DNA from: Sphingobacterium prati
GTDB lineage: Bacteria > Bacteroidota > Bacteroidia > Sphingobacteriales > Sphingobacteriaceae
Length of the DNA stretch: 64,000 nucleotides
Reading direction: 5' to 3'
Assembly: GCF_013167215.1 (NCBI RefSeq)
Contig: NZ_JABJWY010000038.1
Coordinates: 708,765 to 772,764, forward strand
The notes beneath the pieces are model-generated. The model worked only from the letters and a program-made list of their open reading frames with translations. It did not search any database and was not told where the DNA came from. Positions 63,430 through 64,000 of the stretch are shown piece after piece. Numbering within the stretch: position 1 is the stretch's first letter; every line of letters begins with the position of its first letter. The position numbers and the translations under genes are program-made.

Positions 63430-63448
63430 GATACCGTGGTGTCTTTTT
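63430..63448 (+). terminator. Weak rho-independent terminator after CE8
   Basis: GATAC (63430-63434) pairs with GTGTC (63439-63443, one G-T) around a four-base loop, followed directly by TTTTT. Short but well placed. Confidence 0.45.
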
Positions 63449-63457
63449 GACATACAA

Positions 63458-63513
63458 CAGTACAGTGCAGGATGATGAAACCGGTTGCATTGTGTAATAT
63501 TGTGTAAACCAAT
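63458..63513 (+). promoter_or_regulatory. 10-bp direct repeat, AACCGGTT palindrome and shared AT element
   Basis: CAGTACAG-tg-CAGGATGA (63458-63475), then AACCGGTTGCA with a perfect eight-base palindrome (63479-63486), then TAATATTGTGTAAACCAAT (63495-63513), which differs at two positions from 53330-53348. All three lie between the CE8 stop and the start of the next PL1 gene, so that gene appears to have its own promoter. Confidence 0.5.
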
Positions 63514-63568
63514 ATATAACAATTATAAACCCAATGCCAGCACTGGTTGGCTTGAAAATCTCATCATT

Positions 63569-64000
63569 ATGAAAAGACAATGTCTATTTTCTTTTGGCGC
63601 TTTGGCTATGATTCTTCTTTCTTGTTCCAAAGACGCACTTGTTTCCAGGTTGGAATGGATTGAATGGGCTGAAAGTAATGCTACAACTGACGGCGGAAGG
63701 TTACTTGCTTTTCCTGGGGCGGAAGGCTTTGGGCGTTTTGCTACCGGAGCCAGGGGAGCAACTACACCAAGTGTCTATTTTGTAACAAATCTAGATGACA
63801 GCGGTCCGGGCTCGTTTCGCGATGCAGTGAGCGAGCCTGGACGTTTTGTATTGTTTAATGTATCCGGTATTATTAAATTAAAATCTAATCTAGCCGTTGC
63901 CGCAAACACCACCATCGCCGGACATACGGCGCCAGGCGACGGTGTGGTTCTATATGGAAGGAAAGTTTCTTTTTCTGGCTCAAATGGGACGATTGCACGC
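63569..64000 (+). CDS. PL1 family pectate lyase lipoprotein, 5' part only
   Basis: Open to the end of the window (144 codons seen). MKRQCLFSFGALAMILLSC gives a lipoprotein signal with Cys19. After a short linker, without the FN3-like domain of the other PL1, the lyase starts at about residue 47: AFPGAEGFGRFATGARGATT, TNLDDSGPGSFRDAVSEPGR, NVSGIIKLKSNLAVAANTTI, AGHTAPGDGVVLYG. The catalytic region lies beyond the window. It appears to start a new transcription unit and shows that the pectin locus continues to the right. Confidence 0.9.
   Translation, partial: MKRQCLFSFGALAMILLSCSKDALVSRLEWIEWAESNATTDGGRLLAFPGAEGFGRFATGARGATTPSVYFVTNLDDSGPGSFRDAVSEPGRFVLFNVSGIIKLKSNLAVAANTTIAGHTAPGDGVVLYGRKVSFSGSNGTIAR

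Noticed and set aside
1-64000. CRISPR arrays, phage or integrative element genes, insertion sequences
   Set aside because: No regularly spaced repeat-spacer pattern, no Cas, transposase, integrase or phage structural protein could be recognised; SusC/SusD similarity between pairs is paralogy, not a mobile repeat.

Overview
The window is AT-rich, densely coded DNA from a Bacteroidota bacterium, most likely of the Sphingobacterium/Pedobacter group. The evidence is four SusC/SusD-type pairs, lipoproteins with Bacteroidota lipoboxes, an ECF sigma/FecR pair next to an STN-bearing SusC, and no Shine-Dalgarno-like spacing at most starts. The genus is inferred. Family names below come from motif recognition by eye; no database search was run. 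No rRNA, tRNA, CRISPR array, transposase or integrase was seen.

Layout. (1) 1-3194: 3' end of an apparent glucuronoxylan locus (GH115 C-terminus, a GH43-like propeller enzyme, a sialate-O-acetylesterase-type acetylesterase). (2) 3195-3668: a gap with what look like remnants of a SusC leader, then a promoter. (3) 3669-13544: ECF sigma factor, FecR anti-sigma factor, STN-SusC, SusD, a large HExxHxxGxxH metalloprotease and a DUF3347-like lipoprotein, closed by a strong terminator. This unit has no glycan enzyme and looks like a peptide or metal system. (4) 13647-64000: a pectin (mainly rhamnogalacturonan-I) utilisation locus of about 50 kb that continues past the window. It holds two GH2, three GH28, PL11, two CE12, a sulfatase, two GH105, GH106, L-rhamnose mutarotase, three SusC/SusD pairs, a GH43-like propeller protein, a DUF4450-type protein, an unassigned 718-residue secreted protein, a DUF4957/DUF5123-like lipoprotein, two PL1 lyases (one cut by the window end) and a CE8 pectin methylesterase.

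How it fits together. Surface lipoproteins (PL1, CE8, the beta-helix lipoprotein) would demethylate and cut homogalacturonan, while PL11 and CE12 would act on the rhamnogalacturonan backbone. SusC/SusD pairs would import oligosaccharides. Exported GH28, GH105, GH106, GH2 and GH43-like enzymes would finish them to galacturonate, rhamnose and galactose, and cytoplasmic RhaM would prepare rhamnose for catabolism. No sugar-acid catabolic genes and no dedicated pectin regulator (HTCS, AraC, LacI) lie in the window.

The most notable unexplained structure is non-coding. A tandem direct repeat with a 10-bp period (unit close to CAGGAYAG) lies upstream of seven transcription units of the pectin locus, with weaker copies upstream of the sigma operon and the acetylesterase gene. 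TGCAAYCGGTTGCA-like palindromes accompany several of these. A separate hairpin leader (GAGC-loop-GCTCATGAAATAATTATT) directly precedes two start codons on opposite strands, 28 kb apart, with a diverged third copy.
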